From assembly GCA_031259515.1 (NCBI GenBank), contig JAIRLK010000312.1, forward strand, positions 1-13,473: DNA of 13,473 nucleotides, written 5' to 3'. A model generated the notes under the pieces. That model saw only the letters and a list, made by a program, of their open reading frames with translations, made no database searches and had not been told where the DNA came from. The translations under genes and the position numbers were made by a program. This DNA is from Treponema sp. GTDB lineage: Bacteria; Spirochaetota; Spirochaetia; Treponematales; Breznakiellaceae. Of the stretch, positions 6,377-12,891 are shown one piece after another (position 1 is the stretch's first letter; each line of letters starts with the position of its first letter).

Positions 6377-6381
6377 AAACG

Positions 6382-7101
6382 ATGCGGCTTCAGGTGTACC
6401 TTGCCCATTCCGGCGTGGCCTCCCGCCGGGCATCGGAACGGTTCATTGTTTCTGGCCGTGTGGAACTCAATGGCCGGAGGGTAACGAAATTGGGGGTAAC
6501 GGTAGGCCCCGGCGATGAGGTGCGTCTTGACGGCCTTCCGGTCAAAATCGAGAAGCGGCGCCGGTACCTGGTCCTGCATAAGCCGCCCCTGTACCTGTGC
6601 AGTTCTTTTGATCCCCAGGGAAGGGACCTGGCCCTGGACCTCCTTCCCCGGGATATTGCGGAGCGGCTGTATACGGTAGGCCGTCTTGATTACCGGTCTT
6701 CGGGGCTGGTCTTTTTTACGAATGACGGGGATTTTGCCGCCGCCGTCAGCCATCCCAGCCGGGAGATCGAGAAAGAGTACCTTGTGGAAGCCTCGGGCCA
6801 TATACCCGACGAGGTTCCGGAGGCCTTTAGCCGGGGCGTTGCCATTGAGGGCGTCCGCTATCAGGCCCGGAGCATAGAGCGGTTGGGCAGCCGCTCTATG
6901 CGAGTAGTGCTCATTGAAGGGAAAAACCGGGAAATCCGGCGGGTTTTTTCTCATTTTCATCTGCACCCGGAGAAGCTGCACCGGGTTCGGATAGGCCCGG
7001 TCTGTATCGGGGAATTGGGTCCGGGGGAATCACGGCCTCTGACGAAAGCGGAGATACAGGGATTAGGAAAACATGATGGAAGCAGGATACAGCATAAATA
7101 A
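6382..7101 (+). CDS. rluB: 23S rRNA pseudouridine synthase, RsuA/RluB family
   Basis: This enzyme makes a pseudouridine in rRNA; RluB members act on U2605 of 23S rRNA. ATG 6382 (MRLQVYLAHSGVASRRASER) is chosen since it begins exactly at the S4 RNA-binding domain (about residues 1-55); the in-frame ATG at 6292 would add 30 low-complexity residues and overlap scpB. The catalytic domain has the linker KPPLYLCSS, the family motif GRLDYRSSGLVFFTNDG with catalytic Asp103, HPSREIEKEYLV and the C-terminal GKNREIRRVF. The length, 239 residues, is normal. GGTGG 7 nt and GGAGG 11 nt upstream can serve as the binding site. The exact subfamily (RluB rather than RsuA, RluE or RluF) is inferred from the scpAB-rluB order common in bacteria. 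The stop is 11 nt from the next gene. Confidence 0.9.
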   Translation: MRLQVYLAHSGVASRRASERFIVSGRVELNGRRVTKLGVTVGPGDEVRLDGLPVKIEKRRRYLVLHKPPLYLCSSFDPQGRDLALDLLPRDIAERLYTVGRLDYRSSGLVFFTNDGDFAAAVSHPSREIEKEYLVEASGHIPDEVPEAFSRGVAIEGVRYQARSIERLGSRSMRVVLIEGKNREIRRVFSHFHLHPEKLHRVRIGPVCIGELGPGESRPLTKAEIQGLGKHDGSRIQHK

Positions 7102-7112
7102 GGGGCAACAAT

Positions 7113-9527
7113 TTGGTTATCGCTATTGACGGGCCGGCGGGATCCGGAAAGAGTACCATCGCGAAGCTTTTGGCCGGGCGGCTTGAGCTTCCCAACGGGG
7201 CGTTTACCTACATCAATTCGGGGAATCTGTACCGGGCCATCACCCTGGGATGTCTGCGGCGGGGGATAGATCCGGCGGATCCAAAAAATGCGCTGGAATA
7301 CGACTGGCAGGCGGCCATTGAGTACCGGGGGGACGATGTGTTTCTTGATGGGGAAAAGGTAACTTCCCTCCTGCATACCGACGAAATCGACCGGTTCAGC
7401 GCCTCTCTGTCGGCGATAATCCCTATCCGGCATATGGTAAACGGCCTCATACGCCGTATCGCTGGAGGGATCAATGTTGTGGTAGAGGGGCGGGACATGA
7501 CCACAGTGGTGTTTCCTCATGCGGAATACCGGTTTTACCTGGACGCCTCCCCGGCTAGGCGGGCCGGACGGCGCCATGACCAGGGGGTATCTCAACTCAG
7601 CCTTGAGGAAATTCAAAGGGCTATTGAAGAACGGGATGCGATAGATAAAAATAAGGAAGAAGGAAGCCTGAAAATCGCTCCCGGAGTAAGGTATTTGGAC
7701 ACATCGGACTTGACCATTGAGCAAGTTTATGAGAAATTGGTAGAGAAAATACAGATAGAAGGATCAACCATGGGGCAGATGGAAGTGGAATCGGACACCA
7801 ATCCGTTGGATGAGGCAAAAAATTTTTCAGAGAATATTCAGACGCAATTACAGGAACAATATCTTAAATCCCTTGAACAGCTTGAAGAAGGCCATCTGAT
7901 TACCGGGGAGGTTATTCAGGTTACGCCGGATCAGGTATTTATTGATGTGGGTTATAAGTCGGAGGGGAAGATCTCCCTCGCGGAATTCACGGAGGCCCCG
8001 AAAGTCGGGGATATGGTTTCGGTGATTCTCGTCGCCAAGGAGAATAAGTACGGGGAAGTAATTGTTTCCAAGCAAAAAGCGGATGTTAAGCTTTTTTGGA
8101 AGAACCTCCGTCAGGCGTTTCAGGATCATACCGGTGTGGAGGGGACCGTCGAGAAACTCGTCAAGGGAGGCTATGACGTCAACCTGGGATCCGGGGTCCA
8201 CGCCTTCCTGCCTATCAGCCAGGCTGATGCTCAGAAAGTTGATAAACCGGAAAAGCTGCTGGATTTTAAGACCCTGTTCTGTGTGGAGCGGCTGTATTCC
8301 GACGGAAAAGTCAATATTGTCGTAAACCGCCGGAAACTGCTGGAAGAAGAGATTGAGCGGAAACGGGCCGAATTCTTCGAAAACACCCCAATCGGGTCGG
8401 AGGTAAGCGGGACTGTCAAGAGTTTTACCTCTTTCGGCGCTTTTATAGATTTGGGCGGTTTTGACGGGCTCCTGCATATTAACGACATGAGCTGGGGCCA
8501 TGTTACCAGGCCCAAGGATTTCGTAAAGAAAGGCCAGGAGATCCGCCTAAAAGTGATTCGTATAGATCCTGTAGAGAAACGGATCAACCTGTCCCTCAAG
8601 CATTTCTCCGATGATCCGTGGGTTCACTTCGAGGACAAATACCACGTCAATGATGTCGTGAAAGGCAGGGTGACTAAACTGACCGATTTCGGCGCTTTCA
8701 TCGAGATTGAGGAAGGTATTGAAGGCCTTGCCCATATCTCTGAATTTTCCTGGATAAAGAAGATACAGAAGCCCGAAGAAGTTCTGTCCATAGGCGATGA
8801 AGTCGAGTGTATGATCCTGGGGTACGATCTCTCGGTCGGCCGGGTGTCCCTGGGGCTTAAGCAGGTTTCGGTCAATCCCTGGGACAACATAGAAGAGAAA
8901 TACCCTGTTGGGACCAGGCTCAAGAGGAAGGTGACCAAGATTACCAATGCCGGCGCGTTTATTGAGTTGGAAGAGGGTATAGACGGCTTCCTTCATGGCG
9001 ATGACATTTCCTGGACCAAGAAGGTCAAACATCCCGGCAGTGAGCTTTCCGCCGGTCAGGAAGTGGAAGTTATCGTCATTGGCGTGAACCGGGGGGATCG
9101 GAACATCAGGCTTGGTATTAAACAGCTTGCAGAGGATCCTTGGCAGAATTTCGCGGCAACTTATAAGAACGGCTCCCTGGTGGAAGGAGAAGTGTCTTCT
9201 ATCACCGATTTCGGTCTTTTTGTGCGGGTTCCCGGGGGCATTGAGGGGCTTGTTCACAAGTCGAACCTTCCGGAAAACAGGGAAGAAAATCCCGACGATG
9301 CTCTGAAGAAATACCATGTGGGTGACAAGGTAAAGGCGGTAATTCTGGAAATTCAAGGGGATAAGCAGAAAGTCGCTTTTTCCATTCGGGATTATCAGAA
9401 GAAGGTTCAACGGGACGAGATTTCCCGTTATATGGCGGCGGAAGAATCGGATGATTCCACCTTCACCTTGGGAGATTTCTTAAAATCGAAAGGCGCTCCC
9501 GACCGGGATACTTCCGGCGAGAGTTAG
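7113..9527 (+). CDS. cmk-rpsA: Fused cytidylate kinase - ribosomal protein S1
   Basis: One 804-residue protein combines two functions. Residues 1 to about 217 are cytidylate kinase, which phosphorylates CMP and dCMP with ATP: P-loop GPAGSGKST at 7-15, NSGNLYRAI for substrate binding, and GRDMTTVVFP (126-135), where most members have GRDIGTVVFP. Residues from about 259 to 755 are six S1/OB RNA-binding domains, starting near 259, 341, 426, 511, 598 and 685, as in full-length S1, which brings mRNA to the 30S subunit. The TTG start at 7113 has AAGGGG 8 nt upstream, overlapping the rluB stop. Such a fusion is known from Treponema, so it is not an artefact of this sequence. The linker has an internal ATG at 7770 with a strong binding site that could yield S1 alone. 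Confidence 0.96.
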   Translation: MVIAIDGPAGSGKSTIAKLLAGRLELPNGAFTYINSGNLYRAITLGCLRRGIDPADPKNALEYDWQAAIEYRGDDVFLDGEKVTSLLHTDEIDRFSASLSAIIPIRHMVNGLIRRIAGGINVVVEGRDMTTVVFPHAEYRFYLDASPARRAGRRHDQGVSQLSLEEIQRAIEERDAIDKNKEEGSLKIAPGVRYLDTSDLTIEQVYEKLVEKIQIEGSTMGQMEVESDTNPLDEAKNFSENIQTQLQEQYLKSLEQLEEGHLITGEVIQVTPDQVFIDVGYKSEGKISLAEFTEAPKVGDMVSVILVAKENKYGEVIVSKQKADVKLFWKNLRQAFQDHTGVEGTVEKLVKGGYDVNLGSGVHAFLPISQADAQKVDKPEKLLDFKTLFCVERLYSDGKVNIVVNRRKLLEEEIERKRAEFFENTPIGSEVSGTVKSFTSFGAFIDLGGFDGLLHINDMSWGHVTRPKDFVKKGQEIRLKVIRIDPVEKRINLSLKHFSDDPWVHFEDKYHVNDVVKGRVTKLTDFGAFIEIEEGIEGLAHISEFSWIKKIQKPEEVLSIGDEVECMILGYDLSVGRVSLGLKQVSVNPWDNIEEKYPVGTRLKRKVTKITNAGAFIELEEGIDGFLHGDDISWTKKVKHPGSELSAGQEVEVIVIGVNRGDRNIRLGIKQLAEDPWQNFAATYKNGSLVEGEVSSITDFGLFVRVPGGIEGLVHKSNLPENREENPDDALKKYHVGDKVKAVILEIQGDKQKVAFSIRDYQKKVQRDEISRYMAAEESDDSTFTLGDFLKSKGAPDRDTSGES
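7758..7772 (+). promoter_or_regulatory. rpsA: Internal ribosome binding site and ATG at the Cmk/S1 boundary
   Basis: GAAGGA at 7758-7763 lies 6 nt before ATG 7770, which is in frame (residue 220) and exactly where the kinase ends and the S1 part begins (MGQMEVESDTNP). Initiation here would make a free S1 protein of 585 residues. The signal is as good as those of the genes around it. Use of the site is inference. Confidence 0.5.
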
Positions 9528-9535
9528 AATATGAT

Positions 9536-11056
9536 ATGCTGTCAACTATTGATGTCCAAAAATTCAATACCCTGATAGAGATTAACAATCTTATCAATTC
9601 GAATTATTCGGATGTTCATGCTCTTTTGACGCAGATCGTTGATTCGGCAACCCGGTTGAGTGAAGGCGAGGCTTCCAGTCTGCTCCTGGTGAATGAGAAG
9701 ACCAATGAACTCTACGTCGAGGTTGCCCTGGGGATTAAAGGACCGGATGTAAAAAAGTTTACGGTCAAAATAGGGGAGGGTATAGCCGGCTGGGTCGCCC
9801 AGCACAATAAGCCGCTGATTATCAACGATGTGGAGAGCGACAGGCGGCATCTACAGTCCATAGCGAAGCAGATAGGCTACCCTTCCCGGACCATGATGGC
9901 GGTCCCTATGCGGATTAAGGATAAGTGCATAGGGGTCATTGAGATCATCAATAAGAAGAACGATAAGTATTTTACCCAGGATGATCTTGAGTGGCTTGAG
10001 ATTTTCGCAAACCAGGCGGCGATAACCATTCAAAATGCCCAGAGTTTTGAGAAGGCCCGGGATACCATTCAATTGCTCCGGGATCAGCTTAAAACCGATC
10101 ATGACTACCATGCCTTTGTGGCCAAAAGTCCGGCTATTTTATCCATCATCGATCTGATAGATCGAATTGCCAAGACCGATTCGTCGGTGCTTATCCTGGG
10201 AGAAAGCGGGGTCGGGAAGGAGATCTTCGCCGAGCAGATACATGCCCGCAGCGCCAGGAGCACGCAGCCCTTTGTCCGGGTGAATTGCGCGGTCCTTCCG
10301 GAAGGGCTTTTGGAAAGCGAGCTTTTTGGGCACGTGAAAGGGGCCTTTACCGATGCCATTCAGACCAGGCGCGGACGGTTTGAGATGGCCGACGGGGGTA
10401 CCATATTTCTTGATGAGATAGGAGATCTCCCTCTGCCGCTTCAGGCAAAACTCCTCAGGGTCATCCAGCAAAAAACTTTTGAAAAGGTCGGTTCCGATAT
10501 ATCGATCACGGTGGATGTCAGAATTCTGGCGGCTACCAACCGTGATATAGAAGCTCAGGTAGAGCGGGGGGAATTCAGAAGGGATCTTTACTATCGCTTA
10601 AATGTGCTGCCCCTCTACATACCGCCTTTGCGGCAGCGTCCCGAGGACATTCCGGAACTGGCTAAGTTCTTTTTTGAGCAGACCTGCAAAAAAAACAAGA
10701 AGCAGTTCAAGGGGTTTTCCAATGAGGCTATGGAATCCCTGCTGGCCTATTCCTGGCCCGGGAACGTGCGGGAACTGGAAAACTGCGTTGAGCGGGCCTG
10801 CATTACCGGCAGCAACGAGTGGATACGCCGGGAGGATCTTTTCCTTAATTCCGGTTCGGCCCCCCGGGTGCAGGCGGGGGAGGGGAGCCGGGATTTGAAA
10901 AACGCTATTACGGTGTTTAAGGCTCATTTTATTCAAAAGGTATTGGAAGAAAATAACTGGAATCAGACTGAAACAGCGAAAGTGTTGGATATACAGCGGA
11001 CATACCTGTCCAGACTGATAAAAGAATTAGGTTTAGTGAACCCCAAGGAGAATTAG
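9536..11056 (+). CDS. Sigma-54-dependent transcriptional activator with GAF sensor
   Basis: An enhancer-binding protein of 506 residues. Residues about 15-170 are a GAF domain (ASSLLLVNEKTNELYVEVA, GEGIAGWVAQ), a small-molecule or redox sensor; no response-regulator receiver is present. A helical linker leads to the AAA+ domain (about 200-430): Walker A GESGVGKE at 222-229, Walker B GGTIFLDEIGD with Asp293 and Glu294, then RRDLYYRLNVLPLYIPPLR and WPGNVRELEN. The sigma-54 contact loop reads GAFTDA (269-274) in place of GAFTGA. A Fis-type helix-turn-helix ends the protein (TETAKVLDIQRTYLSRLIKELGL). The start at 9536 lies 8 nt after the cmk-rpsA stop with only a weak GAGAG site, so it is probably coupled. 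Its targets are unknown, and its place behind the S1 gene is unusual. Confidence 0.93.
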   Translation: MLSTIDVQKFNTLIEINNLINSNYSDVHALLTQIVDSATRLSEGEASSLLLVNEKTNELYVEVALGIKGPDVKKFTVKIGEGIAGWVAQHNKPLIINDVESDRRHLQSIAKQIGYPSRTMMAVPMRIKDKCIGVIEIINKKNDKYFTQDDLEWLEIFANQAAITIQNAQSFEKARDTIQLLRDQLKTDHDYHAFVAKSPAILSIIDLIDRIAKTDSSVLILGESGVGKEIFAEQIHARSARSTQPFVRVNCAVLPEGLLESELFGHVKGAFTDAIQTRRGRFEMADGGTIFLDEIGDLPLPLQAKLLRVIQQKTFEKVGSDISITVDVRILAATNRDIEAQVERGEFRRDLYYRLNVLPLYIPPLRQRPEDIPELAKFFFEQTCKKNKKQFKGFSNEAMESLLAYSWPGNVRELENCVERACITGSNEWIRREDLFLNSGSAPRVQAGEGSRDLKNAITVFKAHFIQKVLEENNWNQTETAKVLDIQRTYLSRLIKELGLVNPKEN

Positions 11057-11058
11057 GC

Positions 11059-11745
11059 ATGGCGGATGAAGATAAAGCCGAAAAACTGAACGTCAGTGAA
11101 TTGGTTGTCGATGGAATTCAAAAGAACCGAAAGGTCCTTATTATAGGGGGGGTTGTTATTATCGTCCTCCTTGTTGGCATTGCCGCCGGACTATCCATCC
11201 GGGATGTGTTGATGGCCCAGGGGATAAAAAAAGTTGAGGCTTTCAACGAAAGGTATGAAGAGCTCCGGTTTGATATCGCCGCTCCGGATAAAGCGGAGGA
11301 GGTACAGGCGTTGCTTGACGAGATTTCCGCGTATGCGCCCGGCGCCTTTGGGTATTCCGGCGTCCGCGCCTTTATGCTGGCGGCGTCCATCCATGCGGAC
11401 CGGAAGAACTGGCAGGAAGCGGAAGATGCCTGGGTACAGGCGGCTAAAACAGGGGGTAAGAGCTACCTTGTTCCCGTAGCCCTGTTCAACGCGGCGGTTG
11501 CCGCCGAAGAAGATGGGAATATTGAGGGCGCCATTTCTCATTATATTGAAGCCTTGGTATATGCGGATTTTTTCCCCCAGGCGGCCAAGGCGCAGTTTTC
11601 CGTAGGAAGGCTTCGGGAAGGACAGCGGGATACGGAAAGCGCTCTTGAGGCGTACCGGACGCTCATCGAAAAATGGCCTGGCGAGACAATATGGGTAAAT
11701 CTGGCAAACAGTCGCATCATCGCGCTTTCGGGCTTGAATTCTTAA
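11059..11745 (+). CDS. YfgM-like TPR protein with N-terminal membrane anchor
   Basis: This 228-residue protein has a charged cytoplasmic N-terminus, one membrane helix at about 26-47 (VLIIGGVVIIVLLVGIAAGL) and a helical domain made of tetratricopeptide-like pairs, for example WQEAEDAWVQAAK, VALFNAAVAAEEDGNIEGAISHYIEAL and AQFSVGRLREGQRDTESALEAYRTLI. The form matches the YfgM-type TPR_21 family, whose E. coli member sits by the SecYEG translocon and works with periplasmic chaperones. The role here is inferred from that. AAGGAG lies 8 nt before ATG 11059, and the gene follows the activator after 2 nt. Its 3' end overlaps the next gene by 55 nt in another frame. Confidence 0.8.
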   Translation: MADEDKAEKLNVSELVVDGIQKNRKVLIIGGVVIIVLLVGIAAGLSIRDVLMAQGIKKVEAFNERYEELRFDIAAPDKAEEVQALLDEISAYAPGAFGYSGVRAFMLAASIHADRKNWQEAEDAWVQAAKTGGKSYLVPVALFNAAVAAEEDGNIEGAISHYIEALVYADFFPQAAKAQFSVGRLREGQRDTESALEAYRTLIEKWPGETIWVNLANSRIIALSGLNS

Positions 11746-12518
11746 AAAAGCCGCCGGGGTTTTTCGCCCTTGCCGCGCTGAGTTTGCTTTTACTCGGCGC
11801 CTGCGGCATTGAGGATTATCCCTATCTTGAGCCGGTTCGGGAGAGTAATATAACCTGGGAGTTCAATACCCAGGCGGCGATCATCCTGCCGACTGTCTTT
11901 TCCCAGCAATTTACACATTTCGCTATCTATTACCGTATATACATCAGCGGCGAATCCATACTCAGTAATATAATGCCCGCCGACATGAGTAAGATTAATT
12001 CCACGCTGTATCAGGATTACAATACTTTTTTACCTTATACCAACACGGATAATACATCCGCTTCAACGCAGATCGGTACGCTTTTTTCAAACCGGAAGTA
12101 TTATTCCCTGTATACCGAATCCCCGGAGCTTAATGATATATTATCACGTTCAGCTATGGGTGAGCGTATAGTGATAGATTTTGCACAGACGACAGACGGA
12201 CGTCCGCCGACTATAGAGATTGGCGGTACGGAGTATGTTCTCTGGCGTACTACCGGAAGTGAGCGTCAGGGTGAAAGCTTTGACATTAAACCAGACAACA
12301 ACAGGACCTTTGTTAATACCTCTGACTTACACAGCAGTACATACGCCGCTTCAACAAATAGTACGGCCAATAATGACGTGCAGGATAATACGGTTTCGGG
12401 GGAGCGGTATACCTATGTTTCTATGTATATCCTATCAGTCGGGCATGATCTTATAACCTATAGCCCCATCTTTTCCCAGCCTGCCCATATCGGTGTTTTC
12501 CGTATTCCCGATCCATGA
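11691..12518 (+). CDS. Lipoprotein of unknown function
   Basis: A probable lipoprotein of 275 residues. The start at ATG 11691 (MGKSGKQSHHRAFGLEF) is chosen because GGCGAGA lies just upstream, whereas the in-frame ATG at 11673 has no site. The N-region is unusually long (about 23 residues) before the hydrophobic stretch FFALAALSLLLLGAC, whose cysteine (about residue 38) would be lipidated. No closer start exists: the codons between are not start codons. The mature part is rich in Ser, Thr, Asn and Tyr, with several beta-like stretches (FTHFAIYYRIYISGES, EYVLWRTTG, YTYVSMYILSVG). Its DNA is visibly more AT-rich than the genes before it, particularly at 11930-12420. I do not recognise a family. 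It begins inside the TPR gene, so the pair is coupled, suggesting an envelope or export task for both. Confidence 0.75.
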   Translation: MGKSGKQSHHRAFGLEFLKKPPGFFALAALSLLLLGACGIEDYPYLEPVRESNITWEFNTQAAIILPTVFSQQFTHFAIYYRIYISGESILSNIMPADMSKINSTLYQDYNTFLPYTNTDNTSASTQIGTLFSNRKYYSLYTESPELNDILSRSAMGERIVIDFAQTTDGRPPTIEIGGTEYVLWRTTGSERQGESFDIKPDNNRTFVNTSDLHSSTYAASTNSTANNDVQDNTVSGERYTYVSMYILSVGHDLITYSPIFSQPAHIGVFRIPDP

Positions 12519-12533
12519 TTTCTATTGCGTTTT

Positions 12534-12545
12534 GACAAACTTGTC
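12534..12545. promoter_or_regulatory. Palindrome GACAA-AC-TTGTC, possible operator
   Basis: A perfect 12-bp inverted repeat with a 2-nt centre sits between the lipoprotein stop and the tRNA promoter, overlapping an extra TTGACA at 12532-12537. Its size and symmetry fit a protein-binding site better than an RNA hairpin. It was noted by eye only. Confidence 0.3.
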
Positions 12546-12554
12546 TAAATCCGC

Positions 12555-12583
12555 TTGACAAAAATTCGCGTTTAGAGCATAGT
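12555..12583 (+). promoter_or_regulatory. Promoter of the tRNA-His/tRNA-Arg pair
   Basis: A perfect -35 box TTGACA (12555-12560), a 17-nt spacer and a -10 of CATAGT (12578-12583) lie about 16 nt before the tRNA-His gene. This is the best match to a sigma-70 promoter seen in the window. Confidence 0.6.
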
Positions 12584-12598
12584 AATGGATGTAAGCAT

Positions 12599-12671
12599 GG
12601 TGGATGTAGCTCAGTGGTAGAGTCCCAGATTGTGGATCTGGTCGTCGCGGGTTCAAACCCCGTCATCCACC
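12599..12671 (+). tRNA. tRNA-His (anticodon GTG)
   Basis: The cloverleaf is complete: acceptor arms GTGGATG and CATCCAC, the extra G at -1 (12599) facing C73 (12671) that marks histidine tRNAs, D-arm GCTC/GAGT, anticodon stem CCAGA/TCTGG with loop TTGTGGA (anticodon GTG), and T-arm GCGGG-TTCAAAC-CCCGT. The 3' CCA is not encoded (CTC follows), so it must be added by the CCA-adding enzyme. Confidence 0.95.
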
Positions 12672-12678
12672 CTCTAAT

Positions 12679-12752
12679 GCGTCCGTAGCTCACCTGGATA
12701 GAGCGACAGACTTCGAATCTGTAGGTAGCACGTTCGAGTCGTGTCGGACGCA
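12679..12752 (+). tRNA. tRNA-Arg (anticodon TCG)
   Basis: Acceptor arms GCGTCCG and CGGACGC with discriminator A, D-arm GCTC/GAGC, anticodon stem ACAGA/TCTGT with loop CTTCGAA (anticodon TCG, reading CGA and related Arg codons), and T-arm GCACG-TTCGAGT-CGTGT. CCA is not encoded. It lies 7 nt after tRNA-His and shares its promoter. The integrase gene starts 139 nt downstream, so the 3' part of this tRNA (about 12731-12752) is a likely chromosomal attachment site. Confidence 0.95.
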
Positions 12753-12757
12753 AACAT

Positions 12758-12780
12758 AATTCCTTATGGGATAAGGAATT
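12758..12780 (+). terminator. Perfect 10-bp hairpin after the tRNAs
   Basis: AATTCCTTAT at 12758-12767 and its exact complement at 12771-12780 enclose a GGG loop, 5 nt after tRNA-Arg. It has no T-run, so it may act in tRNA 3' processing, as a weak terminator, or as part of an integration site. The terminator label is tentative. Confidence 0.4.
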
Positions 12781-12785
12781 ACGAA

Positions 12786-12863
12786 ATAGCCACCGGAAGA
12801 ACCGGCGCTATGCTTCTTAACACTATGCAAAAACTTATGACAAACGGCCTGACAAGCCGTGTC
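12786..12863 (+). repeat. Two further hairpins in the tRNA-integrase spacer
   Basis: Hairpin A pairs ATAGC (12786-12790) with GCTAT (12807-12811) and CCGG (12793-12796) with CCGG (12802-12805). Hairpin B pairs ACGGC (12844-12848) with GCCGT (12856-12860), extended by GAC (12839-12841) with GTC (12861-12863) across a 2-nt bulge. With the 10-bp hairpin just upstream, three inverted repeats fill the 139-nt spacer. Nothing coding is convincing here. Confidence 0.45.
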
Positions 12864-12891
12864 TGTAGGTTCTGCGAGGGGGGGGAAGGCT

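Noticed and set aside
6292..6381. Upstream extension of rluB by 30 residues
   Set aside because: The added residues are Pro/Gly low complexity, overlap scpB, and precede the natural start of the S4 domain.
6957..7724. Long minus-strand frame opposite rluB and cmk
   Set aside because: It is antisense to two confident genes, with no binding site or recognisable domain; such frames are common in GC-rich DNA.
7857..9400. Repeated S1 segments as a DNA repeat array
   Set aside because: The similarity is at the protein-domain level (six OB domains) and not of the DNA; no CRISPR or tandem DNA repeat is present.
8547..9410. Long minus-strand frame opposite the S1 domains
   Set aside because: It mirrors the repeated S1 coding sequence and shows no family features.
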